Both the position numbers and the translations under genes were made by a program. 64,000 nt of DNA from Sphingomonas sp. URHD0057 (GTDB lineage Bacteria > Pseudomonadota > Alphaproteobacteria > Sphingomonadales > Sphingomonadaceae), in NCBI RefSeq assembly GCF_000620665.1, contig NZ_JIAU01000005.1, positions 106,001 to 170,000 on the forward strand, read 5' to 3'. Positions 1 through 9,200 of this stretch are shown here, piece by piece. The first letter of the stretch is position 1. Each line of letters starts with the position of its first letter. The notes beneath the pieces were generated by a model. It was not told the origin of the DNA. It saw nothing but the letters and a program-made list of their open reading frames with translations, and made no database searches.

Positions 1-715
1 TCGCGCCCTGCTGCTTCAGCGCCGCGGCCGCGTTGCACAGGGTGCCGGCCGAATCGACGATATCGTCGATGAGGATGCAGGTGCGCCCCTCGACGTCGCC
101 GATGATGTTCATCACCTCCGATTCACCGGCGCGCTCGCGGCGCTTGTCGACGATCGCCAACGGCGCGTTGTTGAGGCGCTTGGCGAGCCCGCGGGCGCGA
201 ACCACCCCGCCGACGTCGGGCGACACCACCAGCAGGTTCTTGTTCGTGAGCCGCGCATGGATGTCGGCCGCGATCACCGGCGAGGCGAACAGATTGTCGG
301 TGGGGATGTCGAAAAAGCCCTGGATCTGGCCCGCATGAAGGTCGATCGACAACACCCGGTTGGCGCCGGCGGTGGTGATCAGGTTAGCGACCAGCTTGGC
401 CGAGATCGGGGTACGCGGGCCGGGTTTGCGGTCCTGGCGGGCATAGCCGAAATAGGGCAGCACCGCGGTGATCCGCTTGGCCGACGCGCGCCTCAGCGCA
501 TCGATGCAGATCAGCAGCTCCATCAGATTATCGTTGGCCGGGTAGCTGGTCGACTGGATCACGAATACGTCCTCGCCGCGGACGTTCTCGTTGATCTCGA
601 CGAACACCTCCTCGTCGGCGAAGCGGCGCACGCTGGCGTCGGTCAACGGCATTTCGAGATAGTCGGAAATCGATCGGGCCAGCGGCAGGTTGCTGTTCCC
701 GGCGAGCAATTTCAT
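1..715 (-). CDS. prs: Ribose-phosphate pyrophosphokinase, C-terminus cut by window edge
   Basis: Makes PRPP from ribose 5-phosphate and ATP for nucleotide, His, Trp and NAD synthesis in the cytoplasm. About 238 codons are visible; the family is about 310 residues, so the last quarter is off the left edge. Reading from the ATG at 715-713, the protein begins MKLLAGNSN, then shows the [12 protein letters not shown] segment, the RQDRKPGPR loop and the PRPP-binding loop DDIVDSAGT, all typical of class I PRPP synthetase. It is divergent from nadE across about 92 bases. No defects are seen in the visible part. Confidence 0.96.
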   Translation of the reverse strand, partial: MKLLAGNSNLPLARSISDYLEMPLTDASVRRFADEEVFVEINENVRGEDVFVIQSTSYPANDNLMELLICIDALRRASAKRITAVLPYFGYARQDRKPGPRTPISAKLVANLITTAGANRVLSIDLHAGQIQGFFDIPTDNLFASPVIAADIHARLTNKNLLVVSPDVGGVVRARGLAKRLNNAPLAIVDKRRERAGESEVMNIIGDVEGRTCILIDDIVDSAGTLCNAAAALKQQGA

Positions 716-807
716 GTGATGATTCCCCAGCGTGTGACGGGGCTTTAGCGGGGCAGCGCGGCGCGCGTAAAGGTTGCCGCGGGCCGGATGCTCGCTAAAT
801 CGCCCTC

Positions 808-2454
808 ATGACCGACAAGCTGACCATCGCGCTCGCCCAGATGAACCAGCGCGTCGGCGATCTCCCGTCCAACGCCGCCGCGATGCTCGAGATGCGCCGC
901 CGGGCGACGGGCGCGGACCTCCTGATGTGCCCTGAGCTGCAGCTGACCGGCTACCCGCCCGAGGATCTGATCCTCAAGCCGGAGTTCGTCCGACGCGTTC
1001 ATGAATGCACCGACGAGCTGGTGGCGGCGACCACCGAGCCCGGGCCGGCGATGCTGATCGGCACGGTGATCGCGGAAGGAAGCGCGGTCTACAACGCCTT
1101 CATCCTCGCCCAGGGCGGCAAGGTCATCGGCCGCACACTGAAGCGCGAGCTGCCCAATTACGGCACCTTCGACGAGAAGCGCGTGTTCACGCCGGGGCCG
1201 CTGCCTGAACCGATCGACTATATGGGCGCCAAGCTCGGCGTGCCGATCTGCGAGGACATCTGGCAGGAGGTGGTCTGCGCGCATCTCGCGGATGCCGGCG
1301 CCGAAATATTGCTGGTGCCCAACGGCAGCCCCTATGAGCTCGACAAGGACGAGACCCGCTATCACCTGGTCCGATCGCGCACGATCCAGACCGGGTTGCC
1401 GATCGTCTATCTCAACCGCGTCGGCGGGCAGGACGAGCTGGTGTTCGACGGCTCGTCGTTCGTCATCCATCCGGATGGAGAGCGGGTGGTCCAGTTCTGC
1501 GACTGGAACGAGGAACTCATCGTCACGGATTGGGAGCGGACGGTCGAGGGCTGGCGCTGCATGACGCGGGAGAGCCACATCGTCGATACGTTCCCCGAGG
1601 ACGTCTACCAGGCGATGATTGTCGGCCTGCGCGACTATGTCGGGCGCAACGGCTTTCCGGGCGTGATCCTCGGCCTGTCCGGCGGGATCGACAGCGCTTT
1701 GTCCGCGGCCATCGCGGTCGATGCCCTCGGACCGGACAAGGTGTGCGGCGTGATGCTTCCATCGAAATATACCAGCGAGGAGAGCCTCGCTGATGCGCGC
1801 GAGTGCGCCCGGCTGCTCGGTTGCCGCCATGACGTCGTATCGATCGCCCCGGCGGTCACGGCGGTTGCCGAGATGCTGCCCGAGATGAGCGCGCTCGCCG
1901 CCGAGAATGTTCAGGCGCGCCTGCGCATGGTGGCGCTGATGGCGCTGTCCAACTCTGGCGGGCAGATGCTGCTCACCACCGGCAACAAGAGCGAGATGAG
2001 CGTCGGCTATGCGACCCTCTACGGCGACATGGCGGGCGGCTATTCCGTCCTCAAGGACGCCTACAAGACCACGGTATTCGCGCTGTCCAAGTGGCGCAAT
2101 CACAAGCGGCCCGAGGGCGCGCTTGGGCCCGACGGTCCGGTCATGCCGGAGCGGGTCATCACCAAGCCGCCGAGCGCCGAGCTGCGGCCGGATCAGAAGG
2201 ATGAGGACAGTCTTCCGCCTTATTCGGTGCTCGACCGCGTCCTCGAGGGGCTGGTCGACAAGGAACTGAGCGTGAGGGAAGTCGCGGCGGCGACTGGTGC
2301 GGACGTCGCGCTGGTGGCCGATATCGAGACGAAGCTGCTGCGCGCCGAATATAAGCGCCGCCAGGCGCCCCCCGGGGTCAAGATCGGCAACCGCAACTTC
2401 GGCCGCGACCGCCGCTACCCGATCAGCAATTTCTTCCACACGGGCCCGAAGTGA
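808..2454 (+). CDS. nadE: Glutamine-dependent NAD+ synthetase
   Basis: Catalyses ATP-dependent amidation of nicotinate adenine dinucleotide to NAD+, taking ammonia from glutamine. The 548 residues contain an N-terminal nitrilase-type glutaminase with the triad E43 (CPEL), K112 (TLKRELPNYG) and C148 (VPICEDIW). The C-terminal synthetase carries the PP-loop LSGGIDSALSA near residue 291. The length fits the two-domain bacterial form. The ATG start gives a natural N-terminus (MTDKLTIALAQMN). Its TGA overlaps the GTG of gltX (GTGA), so the two are probably cotranscribed. Confidence 0.97.
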   Translation: MTDKLTIALAQMNQRVGDLPSNAAAMLEMRRRATGADLLMCPELQLTGYPPEDLILKPEFVRRVHECTDELVAATTEPGPAMLIGTVIAEGSAVYNAFILAQGGKVIGRTLKRELPNYGTFDEKRVFTPGPLPEPIDYMGAKLGVPICEDIWQEVVCAHLADAGAEILLVPNGSPYELDKDETRYHLVRSRTIQTGLPIVYLNRVGGQDELVFDGSSFVIHPDGERVVQFCDWNEELIVTDWERTVEGWRCMTRESHIVDTFPEDVYQAMIVGLRDYVGRNGFPGVILGLSGGIDSALSAAIAVDALGPDKVCGVMLPSKYTSEESLADARECARLLGCRHDVVSIAPAVTAVAEMLPEMSALAAENVQARLRMVALMALSNSGGQMLLTTGNKSEMSVGYATLYGDMAGGYSVLKDAYKTTVFALSKWRNHKRPEGALGPDGPVMPERVITKPPSAELRPDQKDEDSLPPYSVLDRVLEGLVDKELSVREVAAATGADVALVADIETKLLRAEYKRRQAPPGVKIGNRNFGRDRRYPISNFFHTGPK

Positions 2455-3770
2455 CCGTCGTCACCCGCTTTGCGCCGTCGCCGACCGGGCGGCTTCACGT
2501 CGGCAACATTCGGACCGCGCTGCACAATTTCCTGTTCGCCCGGAAGAACGGCGGCGAATTCTTGCTTCGGATCGACGACACCGACCGCGAAAGATCAACG
2601 GCGGAGTTCGACCAGGCGATCCGCGACGACCTCGATTGGCTGGGCGTGACGCCCGACCGAATTTTCCGGCAGTCCGAGCGGTTCGACCTCTATGAACGCG
2701 AATTCCAGCGCCTCAGGGACGGGGGCTGGGTCTACGCCTGCTACGAGACGCCGGAAGAGCTCGAGCTTCGCCGCAAGGTGCTGCTCGGGCGCGGCCTGCC
2801 GCCGGTCTATGAGCGCAAGCCCGCGGATGCGCCGGTGCCCGAAGGCCGCAAGCCGCATTGGCGATTCAAGCTCGACCATGATGCGCCGATCGTCTTCGAC
2901 GACCTCATCCGCGGCGAGCAGAGGTTCGATCCCAAGCTGCTCAGCGATCCGGTCGTCCGGCGTGAGGACGGCAGCTGGCTGTATTTGTTGCCGAGCGTGA
3001 TCGACGACGTCGACCTCGGCGTCACTCATGTCGTGCGCGGCGAGGACCATGTGTCGAACAGTGCCGCACAAACGCAGATGTTCGTGGCCCTCGGTGCCGC
3101 GCCGCCCCGGTTCGCGCATGAGGCGCTGCTGGTCGCTGCGGAGGGCAAGCTGTCGAAGCGGCTGGGGTCATACGGCGCCGAGCATCTGCGCGAGGAAGGG
3201 GTCGAGCCGATGGCGTTGCTGTCGGTGCTGGCGCGGATCGGCACCTCGCAGCCGGTCGAGCCGGCGGCGAGCCTGGATGAGCTCGCTCGCGACTTCGACT
3301 TTGGGCATTTCGGCCGCGCGCCGGCGCATTTCGATCCACGCGAGGTCGAGTTGATCAATGCCCGCCTGCTGCACAAGATGGACTATCCGGCGGTCGCGGA
3401 CCGGCTTCCGCTACAGGCGAGCGAAGAGGATTGGCTGTTGTTGCGCCAGAACCTTGGGCATCTGTCGGATTTCGGCGGCTGGTTCGAGGTTCTCCACGGC
3501 GACATCGAGCCCCCCGAGCTCAGCCATGACGAACGGCTGGTTGCCAAGGATGCCGTGACCGCTGCCGAGCCACTCGACTGGTCGACGGAGCCGTGGAGGG
3601 CGCTCACCGACGCAGTGAAGGCGTCAACCGGCAAGAAGGGCCGCGAGCTGTTCCATCCGCTCCGTCTTGCCCTCACCGGACGCGAGAGCGGACCGGAGAT
3701 GGCCGGACTGGTGGCGCGGATGGGGAAGCAGCGCGCCCTCGACCGCCTCGCGGCGGCCGCCAAGCGCTGA
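2451..3770 (+). CDS. gltX: Glutamyl-tRNA synthetase, short form
   Basis: Charges tRNA with glutamate. The 439 residues open with RFAPSPTGRLHVGN, the class I HIGH motif as HVGN; KLSKR is the KMSKS loop. It is shorter than the usual 470-500 residues, and the zinc-type CxC of the E. coli enzyme is replaced by YACYETPEEL, a pattern I associate with a shorter alphaproteobacterial GltX. Many alphaproteobacteria have two GltX paralogues and one copy cannot show which this is. The GTG start at 2451 overlaps the nadE stop, which decides the start. The gene is followed by a promoter region for the TonB-type gene. Confidence 0.93.
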   Translation: MTVVTRFAPSPTGRLHVGNIRTALHNFLFARKNGGEFLLRIDDTDRERSTAEFDQAIRDDLDWLGVTPDRIFRQSERFDLYEREFQRLRDGGWVYACYETPEELELRRKVLLGRGLPPVYERKPADAPVPEGRKPHWRFKLDHDAPIVFDDLIRGEQRFDPKLLSDPVVRREDGSWLYLLPSVIDDVDLGVTHVVRGEDHVSNSAAQTQMFVALGAAPPRFAHEALLVAAEGKLSKRLGSYGAEHLREEGVEPMALLSVLARIGTSQPVEPAASLDELARDFDFGHFGRAPAHFDPREVELINARLLHKMDYPAVADRLPLQASEEDWLLLRQNLGHLSDFGGWFEVLHGDIEPPELSHDERLVAKDAVTAAEPLDWSTEPWRALTDAVKASTGKKGRELFHPLRLALTGRESGPEMAGLVARMGKQRALDRLAAAAKR

Positions 3771-3804
3771 TTGGAAATCTTGCCACAGCGACGCAAAATC
3801 CCTC

Positions 3805-3833
3805 TTGCGGAACAAATGTAATGATGTAACATT
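3805..3833 (+). promoter_or_regulatory. Putative promoter with inverted repeat around TGTAACAT
   Basis: AATGT (3815-3819) and ACATT (3829-3833) form an inverted repeat with a 9-base spacer. The right half reads TGTAACAT, the same octamer found in the palindrome at 60060-60074. A TTGCGG hexamer (3805-3810) and TAACAT (3827-3832), 16 bases apart, could be -35 and -10, so a bound protein would cover the promoter. The regulator is unknown. Confidence 0.4.
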
Positions 3834-3864
3834 CCTTACTCGAATCCGAGTGAAGGAGGGTTTA

Positions 3865-4524
3865 ATGCTCGCCTACGCCGCCGCCGCCCCGCGCTTCGCC
3901 GAGCGCCGGTCCAGCCCCAACGCCCTGCTCGCGATCATCGCCGGCCACGTCGCGCTTCTCGCGGTCGTCATGAGCGCCAAGATGGATTTGCCCGGACGGC
4001 TGTTGCCGGAGCGCCCGACCGTGGTCATCCCAATTCCCAATCCGCCCTTGCCGCCGCCGACCCCGATGCCTCAATCTACGCCGCGGCCGCAGCCAGGCCC
4101 GACGGTGACCGAGCCGCATATCCCTGTCCAACCGCTGCCGGGTCCGGATCTGTCACCGACGCCGGCCTTCCCCGACCCCGGACCGATCGCCGGCAATGGT
4201 CCTGTCTCTGACCCCATACCGCTGCCCAAACCGGTGCCGATCCATCTGGGACCGCAGCTACTCACCGCGCCGGATGCGCTCAAGCCGCCCTACCCCGCGA
4301 CCAAGCTCGCCAGCGGCGAGGAAGCGGCCTTGCAGCTCCGCCTGACGATCGATGAGCGCGGCCGGGTCGTCGCGGTCGAGCCCGTCGGCCGGGCGGACCC
4401 GGTGTTTCTCGCCGCGGCGCGGCGCCACATGCTCGCCCATTGGCGCTACAGGCCGGCAAGCGAAGACGGTCGCGCTATATCGTCGACCATGGTGATTACC
4501 CTGCGGTTCCAGCTCGACGGGTAA
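3865..4524 (+). CDS. TonB-family energy transducer
   Basis: Predicted inner-membrane TonB-like protein that couples the proton-motive force to outer-membrane receptors. The 219 residues hold a short cytoplasmic N-terminus, one membrane anchor (about residues 22-38), a long Pro-rich periplasmic linker (about 50-130), and a C-terminal TonB domain (about 140-219) with the PPYP motif and the family-typical end HWRYRPA. The start is the ATG after a strong AAGGAGG at 3854-3860; the upstream extension overlaps gltX and is not used. There is no exbB or exbD nearby. A promoter palindrome lies just upstream. Confidence 0.85.
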   Translation: MLAYAAAAPRFAERRSSPNALLAIIAGHVALLAVVMSAKMDLPGRLLPERPTVVIPIPNPPLPPPTPMPQSTPRPQPGPTVTEPHIPVQPLPGPDLSPTPAFPDPGPIAGNGPVSDPIPLPKPVPIHLGPQLLTAPDALKPPYPATKLASGEEAALQLRLTIDERGRVVAVEPVGRADPVFLAAARRHMLAHWRYRPASEDGRAISSTMVITLRFQLDG

Positions 4525-4565
4525 GCCGGGTGGCGCAGCGCGCGGCTGCGTCCTATCTTACCGTT

Positions 4566-4889
4566 ATGTCGTGGTTTCCCCGTCCCTCCAGCCCGCGCGC
4601 AGCCTTGCGCGACCTGATGGCGGTCCTGCGGCACAGCAGCCGCGAGCAGCGGATCGGCGCCGCTTTGGCGCTGCTCGCAACGGGCATTATCGTCGTCGAA
4701 TTTCTCATCGACTCCTATTTCGGCGCCGTGCCCGCGCCGACGCCGGTCTATGTCGAGCTCTATCCTTCCAACCGGACCGATGCCGAGATCATCGCCGACC
4801 AGAAGAAGGACCAGGCGGAAAAGGCGGCTTTGGCGAAAGAGCAGCAGCGCCAGTATAAAGAGCTCGAGAAGCGGTTCGGGATTGAGTGA
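4566..4889 (+). CDS. Small single-pass membrane protein upstream of ribD
   Basis: Unrecognised 107-residue protein. A basic N-terminal segment with arginine pairs (residues 1-30) is followed by one hydrophobic helix (about 31-52), a short Pro-rich turn, and a charged C-terminal helix rich in Lys, Gln, Ala and Glu (about 72-105) that could form a coiled coil. The start is an ATG downstream of the TonB-type gene. The end overlaps the TTG proposed as the ribD start, so it is probably translated with the riboflavin operon. No function can be assigned; a membrane-associated scaffold is only a guess. Confidence 0.7.
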   Translation: MSWFPRPSSPRAALRDLMAVLRHSSREQRIGAALALLATGIIVVEFLIDSYFGAVPAPTPVYVELYPSNRTDAEIIADQKKDQAEKAALAKEQQRQYKELEKRFGIE

Positions 4890-5859
4890 CGACCGCAAGC
4901 TGATGGCCGAAGCGCTTGCGCTCGGCGCGAGCGCGGTGGGCCGCTCCGCTCCCAATCCCAATGTCGGCTGCGTCATCGTATCTCCGGGCGGCAAGATCGT
5001 CGGACGCGGCGCGACCGCGGCGGGAGGACGGCCGCATGCCGAGGCAATTGCGCTCGAAAAGGCCGGGAAGCGCACCAAGGGCGCCACGGTCTACGTCACA
5101 CTCGAGCCCTGCGTTCATGCCAGCGAGCGCGGGCCCGCCTGCACCGACCTCCTGCTGGCGGCGGGGCCGGCGCGGGTCGTCGTCGCGCTCAAGGATCCGG
5201 ATCCGCGCACGACGGGCAAGGGGATCGCCCGGCTGCGGAAGGCGGGAATTGCAGTGACTCTCGGGGTCGGCCGCGAGGAAGCGAAGCGCTCGCTCGGCGG
5301 CTGGCTCACGCGGCTGACGCTCGGCCGCCCGCGAGTCACGCTGAAGCTGGCGCTGTCGATCGACGGCAAGATCGCTTTGCCGTCCGGCGAGTCGAAGTGG
5401 ATCACCGGCGAGGACGCGCGCCGCCATGTGCATCTCGAACGCTCGTACAGCGACATGATCCTGGTCGGGCGCGGGACGTTCATGGCCGACCAGCCCCGGC
5501 TTGACGTCCGCCTCCCCGGCCTCGAGGCGGCGTCACCGCGCCGCGCCCTGCTCACTCGCGGCGAAGCGGTCGACGGTTGGGAAATCCTTGAATCTCCGCA
5601 GGATGTGTACCGGCTTCATGACGTCAACGACCTTTTGGTGGAGGGCGGGTCGGCGACCGCGACGGCGTTTCTCAGCGCGGATTTGGTCGACCGGATCTTG
5701 ATCTACCGCGCGCCGATCATCGTCGGTGAGGGCAAGTCGAGCTTCGGCTATGTCGGCCTCGATGCGGTCGCCGACGCCCACGAACGCTGGCGCCTGATCG
5801 ACGAGCAGCGCCTCGGCGTCGACCGCCTCGAAGTTTACGAGCGGGTGAGGGACAGCTAG
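4882..5859 (+). CDS. ribD: Bifunctional riboflavin deaminase/reductase RibD
   Basis: Performs the second and third steps of riboflavin synthesis: deamination of the pyrimidine intermediate, then NADPH-dependent side-chain reduction. The N-terminal deaminase shows NPNVGCVIV, the zinc site HAEAIAL and the Cys-containing PCVHASERGPAC. The C-terminal reductase starts near PRVTLKLALSIDGKIA and ends with LLVEGGSATATAF. I take the TTG at 4882 as start because LSDDRKLMAEAL matches the usual RibD N-terminus and overlaps the preceding gene; ATG 4903 is the alternative. At 325 residues it is slightly short but complete. Confidence 0.94.
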   Translation: MSDDRKLMAEALALGASAVGRSAPNPNVGCVIVSPGGKIVGRGATAAGGRPHAEAIALEKAGKRTKGATVYVTLEPCVHASERGPACTDLLLAAGPARVVVALKDPDPRTTGKGIARLRKAGIAVTLGVGREEAKRSLGGWLTRLTLGRPRVTLKLALSIDGKIALPSGESKWITGEDARRHVHLERSYSDMILVGRGTFMADQPRLDVRLPGLEAASPRRALLTRGEAVDGWEILESPQDVYRLHDVNDLLVEGGSATATAFLSADLVDRILIYRAPIIVGEGKSSFGYVGLDAVADAHERWRLIDEQRLGVDRLEVYERVRDS

Positions 5860-5868
5860 GCGGCGGCG

Positions 5869-6474
5869 ATGTTCACCGGGATCGTCACCGACGTCGGCAC
5901 CGTCCGCAAGGCCGAGCAACGCGGCGACCTGAGGCTCGAGATCGCGACCGGCTACGACCTCGCGACCGTCGATCTCGGCGCCTCGATCGCCTGCTCGGGC
6001 GTGTGCTTAACCGTCGTCGACAAGGGCGCGGACTGGTTCGCGGTCGATGTCTCCGCCGAAACCGTGTCGCGAACCGCCGCTGATCTGTGGCGCGAGGGCG
6101 CCCGGCTCAACCTGGAGCGGTCGCTGCGCATGGGCGACGAGCTCGGCGGCCATATCGTGACCGGCCATGTCGATGCGGTCGGAACCGTCACGGAAGCTCT
6201 GCCCGAGGGTGATTCGACCCGCATTACTGTGCGCGTGCCCACCAGGCTGGCCCCGATGATCGCCGCCAAGGGCTCAATCGCGCTCGACGGCGTGTCGCTG
6301 ACCGTCAACGATGTCCGCGATGGCGAAGATGGGACGGCTGTCACGATCAATCTCATTCCCCATACGGCGCGTGAGACGACGCTTGGGGGAATTGTCCCCG
6401 GGCGACAGTTCAATGTCGAGATCGACGTGCTGGCGCGCTATATCGACCGAATGCTCGCCGCACGCTCACAATAG
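5869..6474 (+). CDS. ribE: Riboflavin synthase alpha subunit
   Basis: Dismutates two molecules of 6,7-dimethyl-8-ribityllumazine to riboflavin. The 201 residues begin with the diagnostic MFTGIV and contain two lumazine-binding repeats, each with a GxSIACSGVCLTVV or GSIALDGVSLTVND-type segment, plus the MGDELGGHIVTGHVD motif between them. It starts 9 bases after the ribD stop. Cotranscription with ribD is likely; a separate short gap with an inverted repeat precedes ribB. Confidence 0.96.
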   Translation: MFTGIVTDVGTVRKAEQRGDLRLEIATGYDLATVDLGASIACSGVCLTVVDKGADWFAVDVSAETVSRTAADLWREGARLNLERSLRMGDELGGHIVTGHVDAVGTVTEALPEGDSTRITVRVPTRLAPMIAAKGSIALDGVSLTVNDVRDGEDGTAVTINLIPHTARETTLGGIVPGRQFNVEIDVLARYIDRMLAARSQ

Positions 6475-6502
6475 GAACACGTCTGTTCCTTCTTTTCATC
6501 AC

Positions 6503-6515
6503 ATCACAATGTGAT
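6503..6515. promoter_or_regulatory. Inverted repeat ATCACA-A-TGTGAT upstream of the RibB-like gene
   Basis: ATCACA (6503-6508) and TGTGAT (6510-6515) are perfect inverted halves around one base, ending 11 bases before the ATG of the HTH-RibB fusion. The position suits an operator. I recognise no FMN riboswitch in the gaps of the riboflavin operon, so protein-based control is one possibility. The binder is unknown; the HTH domain of the downstream protein is a candidate. Confidence 0.4.
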
Positions 6516-6526
6516 ATTGGCGCCTC

Positions 6527-7810
6527 ATGAGCACCACCCTGATCGAACGCCTCGAAGCCATCGTCGCCACCGGCGAGGTCAGCCGCGCGGGCCTCGCCCG
6601 TGCCGCCGGCCTCCATCCCAATTCGCTGCGCAAGCTGGGCGCGTCGGACTGGAACCCGACCGCCGACACCCTGAGCCGCCTCGAAAAGCTGATCCACAGC
6701 GGGACCGCCGAGGTTCTTGTCGGCGCCGAAGCGATCATCGACGAGGCGCGCAATGGGCGCATGTTCATCCTCGTCGATGACGACGACCGCGAGAACGAGG
6801 GCGACCTTATCATTCCGGGCCAGATGGCGACGCCCGACGCGATCAACTTCATGGCGCGCCACGGCCGCGGGCTGATCTGCCTGGCCATGACCAAGGACCG
6901 CGCCGACCAGCTGGGGCTGGAGCCGATGACCCGCACCAACCTTAGCCGCAACGAGACGGCGTTCACCGTGTCGATCGAGGCACGGGACGGGATCACCACC
7001 GGAATCAGCGCCGCCGATCGCGCGCGCACCGTGGCGGTCGCGATCGATTCGGCGAACGGGCCCGAGACGATCGTTTCGCCGGGCCACGTTTTTCCGCTCG
7101 TCGCCCGGCCCGGCGGCGTGCTGGTCCGCGCCGGCCATACCGAGGCGGCCGTCGACGTCGCCCGCCTCGCCGGTCTGAACCCGAGCGGGGTGATCTGCGA
7201 GATCATGCGCGACGACGGGACGATGGCGCGGCTCGACGACCTCATGGATTTCGCCCGCACCCACGGCCTCAAGATCGGCACCATCCGCGACCTCATCGCC
7301 TATCGGCTGAAGAAGGACCATCTGGTCGAGCGGGTCGCCACCAGCCCGTTCACCGCCGGCGGCGGCGCCTTGTGGCAGGCCCAGGTGTTCCGCGACAAAT
7401 CGACCGGCGAGGAGCAGCTCGCGCTGGTCCACGGTGCGCTCGATCCCTCGCAGCCGGTGCTGGTCCGAATGCACAGCCTCGACCTGTTCGCGGACGTGCT
7501 TGGCGAGGCCGGCGGCCGGGCCGGCCTGCTCCACGCGGCGATGCGGATGATCGAGGTGCAGGGCTCGGGCGTGCTGGTCGCGCTCCATGCCGCGGCGCCG
7601 GGGTCGCTGTCGCTGTCGATCGATCGCCGCTCAGGCAAGCCGACCGACGCCGGGGACGCGGTGCGCGGCTATGGCACCGGCGCCCAGATCCTTGCCGCTT
7701 TGGGCATTCACGACATGATTCTCCTCACCAATACGCACCATTCGCCGGTGGCGCTGGCCGGCTACGGTCTCGCGATCGTCGAAGAGCGCGCGATCAAGCG
7801 GGGCGAGTGA
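6527..7810 (+). CDS. ribB: DHBP synthase with N-terminal HTH and degenerate GTP cyclohydrolase II domain
   Basis: Converts ribulose 5-phosphate to 3,4-dihydroxy-2-butanone 4-phosphate for riboflavin. Residues 1-60 look like a helix-turn-helix ([16 protein letters not shown]). Residues 61-262 are DHBP synthase, with [11 protein letters not shown] at 84-94, [12 protein letters not shown] near 155 and [14 protein letters not shown] near 203. Residues 265-427 align in order with GTP cyclohydrolase II but lack the zinc Cys residues: the usual CDC segment reads [16 protein letters not shown] at 315-330. The EGRGIGL loop is also absent, so cyclohydrolase activity is improbable and a separate RibA is needed. 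RibH follows 4 bases later. Confidence 0.92.
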   Translation: MSTTLIERLEAIVATGEVSRAGLARAAGLHPNSLRKLGASDWNPTADTLSRLEKLIHSGTAEVLVGAEAIIDEARNGRMFILVDDDDRENEGDLIIPGQMATPDAINFMARHGRGLICLAMTKDRADQLGLEPMTRTNLSRNETAFTVSIEARDGITTGISAADRARTVAVAIDSANGPETIVSPGHVFPLVARPGGVLVRAGHTEAAVDVARLAGLNPSGVICEIMRDDGTMARLDDLMDFARTHGLKIGTIRDLIAYRLKKDHLVERVATSPFTAGGGALWQAQVFRDKSTGEEQLALVHGALDPSQPVLVRMHSLDLFADVLGEAGGRAGLLHAAMRMIEVQGSGVLVALHAAAPGSLSLSIDRRSGKPTDAGDAVRGYGTGAQILAALGIHDMILLTNTHHSPVALAGYGLAIVEERAIKRGE

Positions 7811-7814
7811 CGTC

Positions 7815-8237
7815 ATGGCGACCATTCTCCTTGCCGAAGCGCGCTTCTACCCGCAGCTCAACGACATGCTTCTCGAAGGGGCCCGCGCGGCGGTCGAGGC
7901 GGCCGGCCACAAGCATGAGACGCTGACCGTCCCGGGCGCGCTCGAGCTGCCCGGCGCGATCGCGCTCGCGGCGCGCAGCGGCCGCTTCTGCGCGTTCGTC
8001 GCGCTTGGCGTCGTGATCCGCGGCGAGACTTATCATTTCGAGATCGTCGCCGAAGAGAGCGCCCGGGCCCTGATGGAGCTGACGATCCAGGGCTTTGCGA
8101 TCGGCAACGGCATCCTGACCGTCGAGAATGAACAGCAGGCGATCGTTCGCGCCGATCCCAGGCAGGGCGACAAGGGGGGCGATGCGGCCCATGCCGCGCT
8201 CGCGTTGCACGAGCTTCGCGAGCAATACGCGCCATAA
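7815..8237 (+). CDS. ribH: 6,7-dimethyl-8-ribityllumazine synthase
   Basis: Condenses the RibD product with the RibB product to give lumazine. The 140 residues contain the family core [15 protein letters not shown], the [11 protein letters not shown] segment and the active-site histidine region [14 protein letters not shown], followed by the [13 protein letters not shown] loop. The length fits a compact RibH. It starts four bases after the RibB stop, completing ribD-ribE-ribB-ribH; only the first-step GTP cyclohydrolase is missing from this operon. Confidence 0.96.
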   Translation: MATILLAEARFYPQLNDMLLEGARAAVEAAGHKHETLTVPGALELPGAIALAARSGRFCAFVALGVVIRGETYHFEIVAEESARALMELTIQGFAIGNGILTVENEQQAIVRADPRQGDKGGDAAHAALALHELREQYAP

Positions 8238-8306
8238 GCCGAGGTTATTGGACGGCTGGCGGAATAGACTTGTGAGAGCGGCGGGGCGCCCCTTAGTTGC
8301 CGTTCG

Positions 8307-9200
8307 ATGACCCGGTCTCCAGACCATCCCTTTGCATTCGCAGCGCTGCTGATCGGGAGCACCAGCCTTGCCTTCGGGCCGTGGCTGGTGCGGTTGACCG
8401 GCGTTGGCTCGGTCGCTGCCGGCTTCTGGCGACTCGCTCTGGCGCTGCCGTTCCTGTTCGTCATCGCCGCGGTCACCCGTCAGCCGATCCATTGGCCGGG
8501 ACGGCGGCTCGTGCTGATCACCGTCCTCGGCGGCTTCTTCTTCGCCGCCGACCTTGCTTTGTGGCACGCCGGGATCCGCATGACCAAGCTCGGCAACGCC
8601 ACCTTGTTCGGCAATACTTCGAGCCTGATCTTCGCCGTTTATGGCCTGTGGCTCGCTGGCCGGGCGCCGTCCGCGACCCAAGTCTCGGCCCTCGGCCTTG
8701 CGGTTCTCGGCGCCGCCTTGCTGATGGGAAGCAGCGCCGAGCTCTCCACGCGCAATCTCGCGGGCGACTTCCTCGCCTTGTCGGCGGGCGTTCTTTACAC
8801 CGGATACCTGATTGCGGTGCAGCGTGTCCGGGGTGAGCTTAAACCGCTGCCCCTGTTGTTCATCGCCAGCCTGTTCGGCGCGGTGATGCTGCTGCCGCTG
8901 TCGCTGGCATTGGGGGAGCAAGTCGTGCCGAACGACTGGACCTACGTCCTATGGCTGGCGATTGGCAGCCAGGTGATCGGGCAGGGCCTGCTGGTCTATG
9001 CGATCGGCGGGCTTCCGCCGCTGGTCGTCGGGCTGACTCTGCTCACCCAGCCCGCGATCTCCGCCACGGTGGGCTGGGTCGTGTACCGCGAGGCCTTTAC
9101 TTGGCTGGACGCGCTCGGCGCGGTCGCGATCGCGGCCGCTTTGGTGCTCGTCCGGCTCCCTCAGCGGGGCTTGCGTGCTCCGGTTGAGCAGCCCACGTGA
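8307..9200 (+). CDS. EamA/DMT-family inner-membrane permease
   Basis: A 297-residue protein of about ten hydrophobic helices with the two-fold EamA repeat (about residues 8-140 and 155-290). Substrate unknown; relatives export metabolites or amino acids. The second repeat carries the usual end TQPAISATVGWVVYREAFTWLDALGAVAIAAALVL in shortened form before a basic tail. It starts 69 bases after ribH and its TGA overlaps the GTG of the COQ9 gene. Linkage to riboflavin genes suggests but does not show flavin transport. Confidence 0.85.
   Translation: MTRSPDHPFAFAALLIGSTSLAFGPWLVRLTGVGSVAAGFWRLALALPFLFVIAAVTRQPIHWPGRRLVLITVLGGFFFAADLALWHAGIRMTKLGNATLFGNTSSLIFAVYGLWLAGRAPSATQVSALGLAVLGAALLMGSSAELSTRNLAGDFLALSAGVLYTGYLIAVQRVRGELKPLPLLFIASLFGAVMLLPLSLALGEQVVPNDWTYVLWLAIGSQVIGQGLLVYAIGGLPPLVVGLTLLTQPAISATVGWVVYREAFTWLDALGAVAIAAALVLVRLPQRGLRAPVEQPT

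Noticed and set aside
745..2439. 564-codon open frame on the minus strand across nadE
   Set aside because: Antisense shadow of a clearly recognised gene; GC-rich codon bias opens this frame. The composition is Arg/His/Asp-rich as for shadows.
6475..6526. FMN riboswitch before the riboflavin genes
   Set aside because: No RFN-type conserved stems can be placed in this 52-base gap, or in the gaps around the operon by eye.
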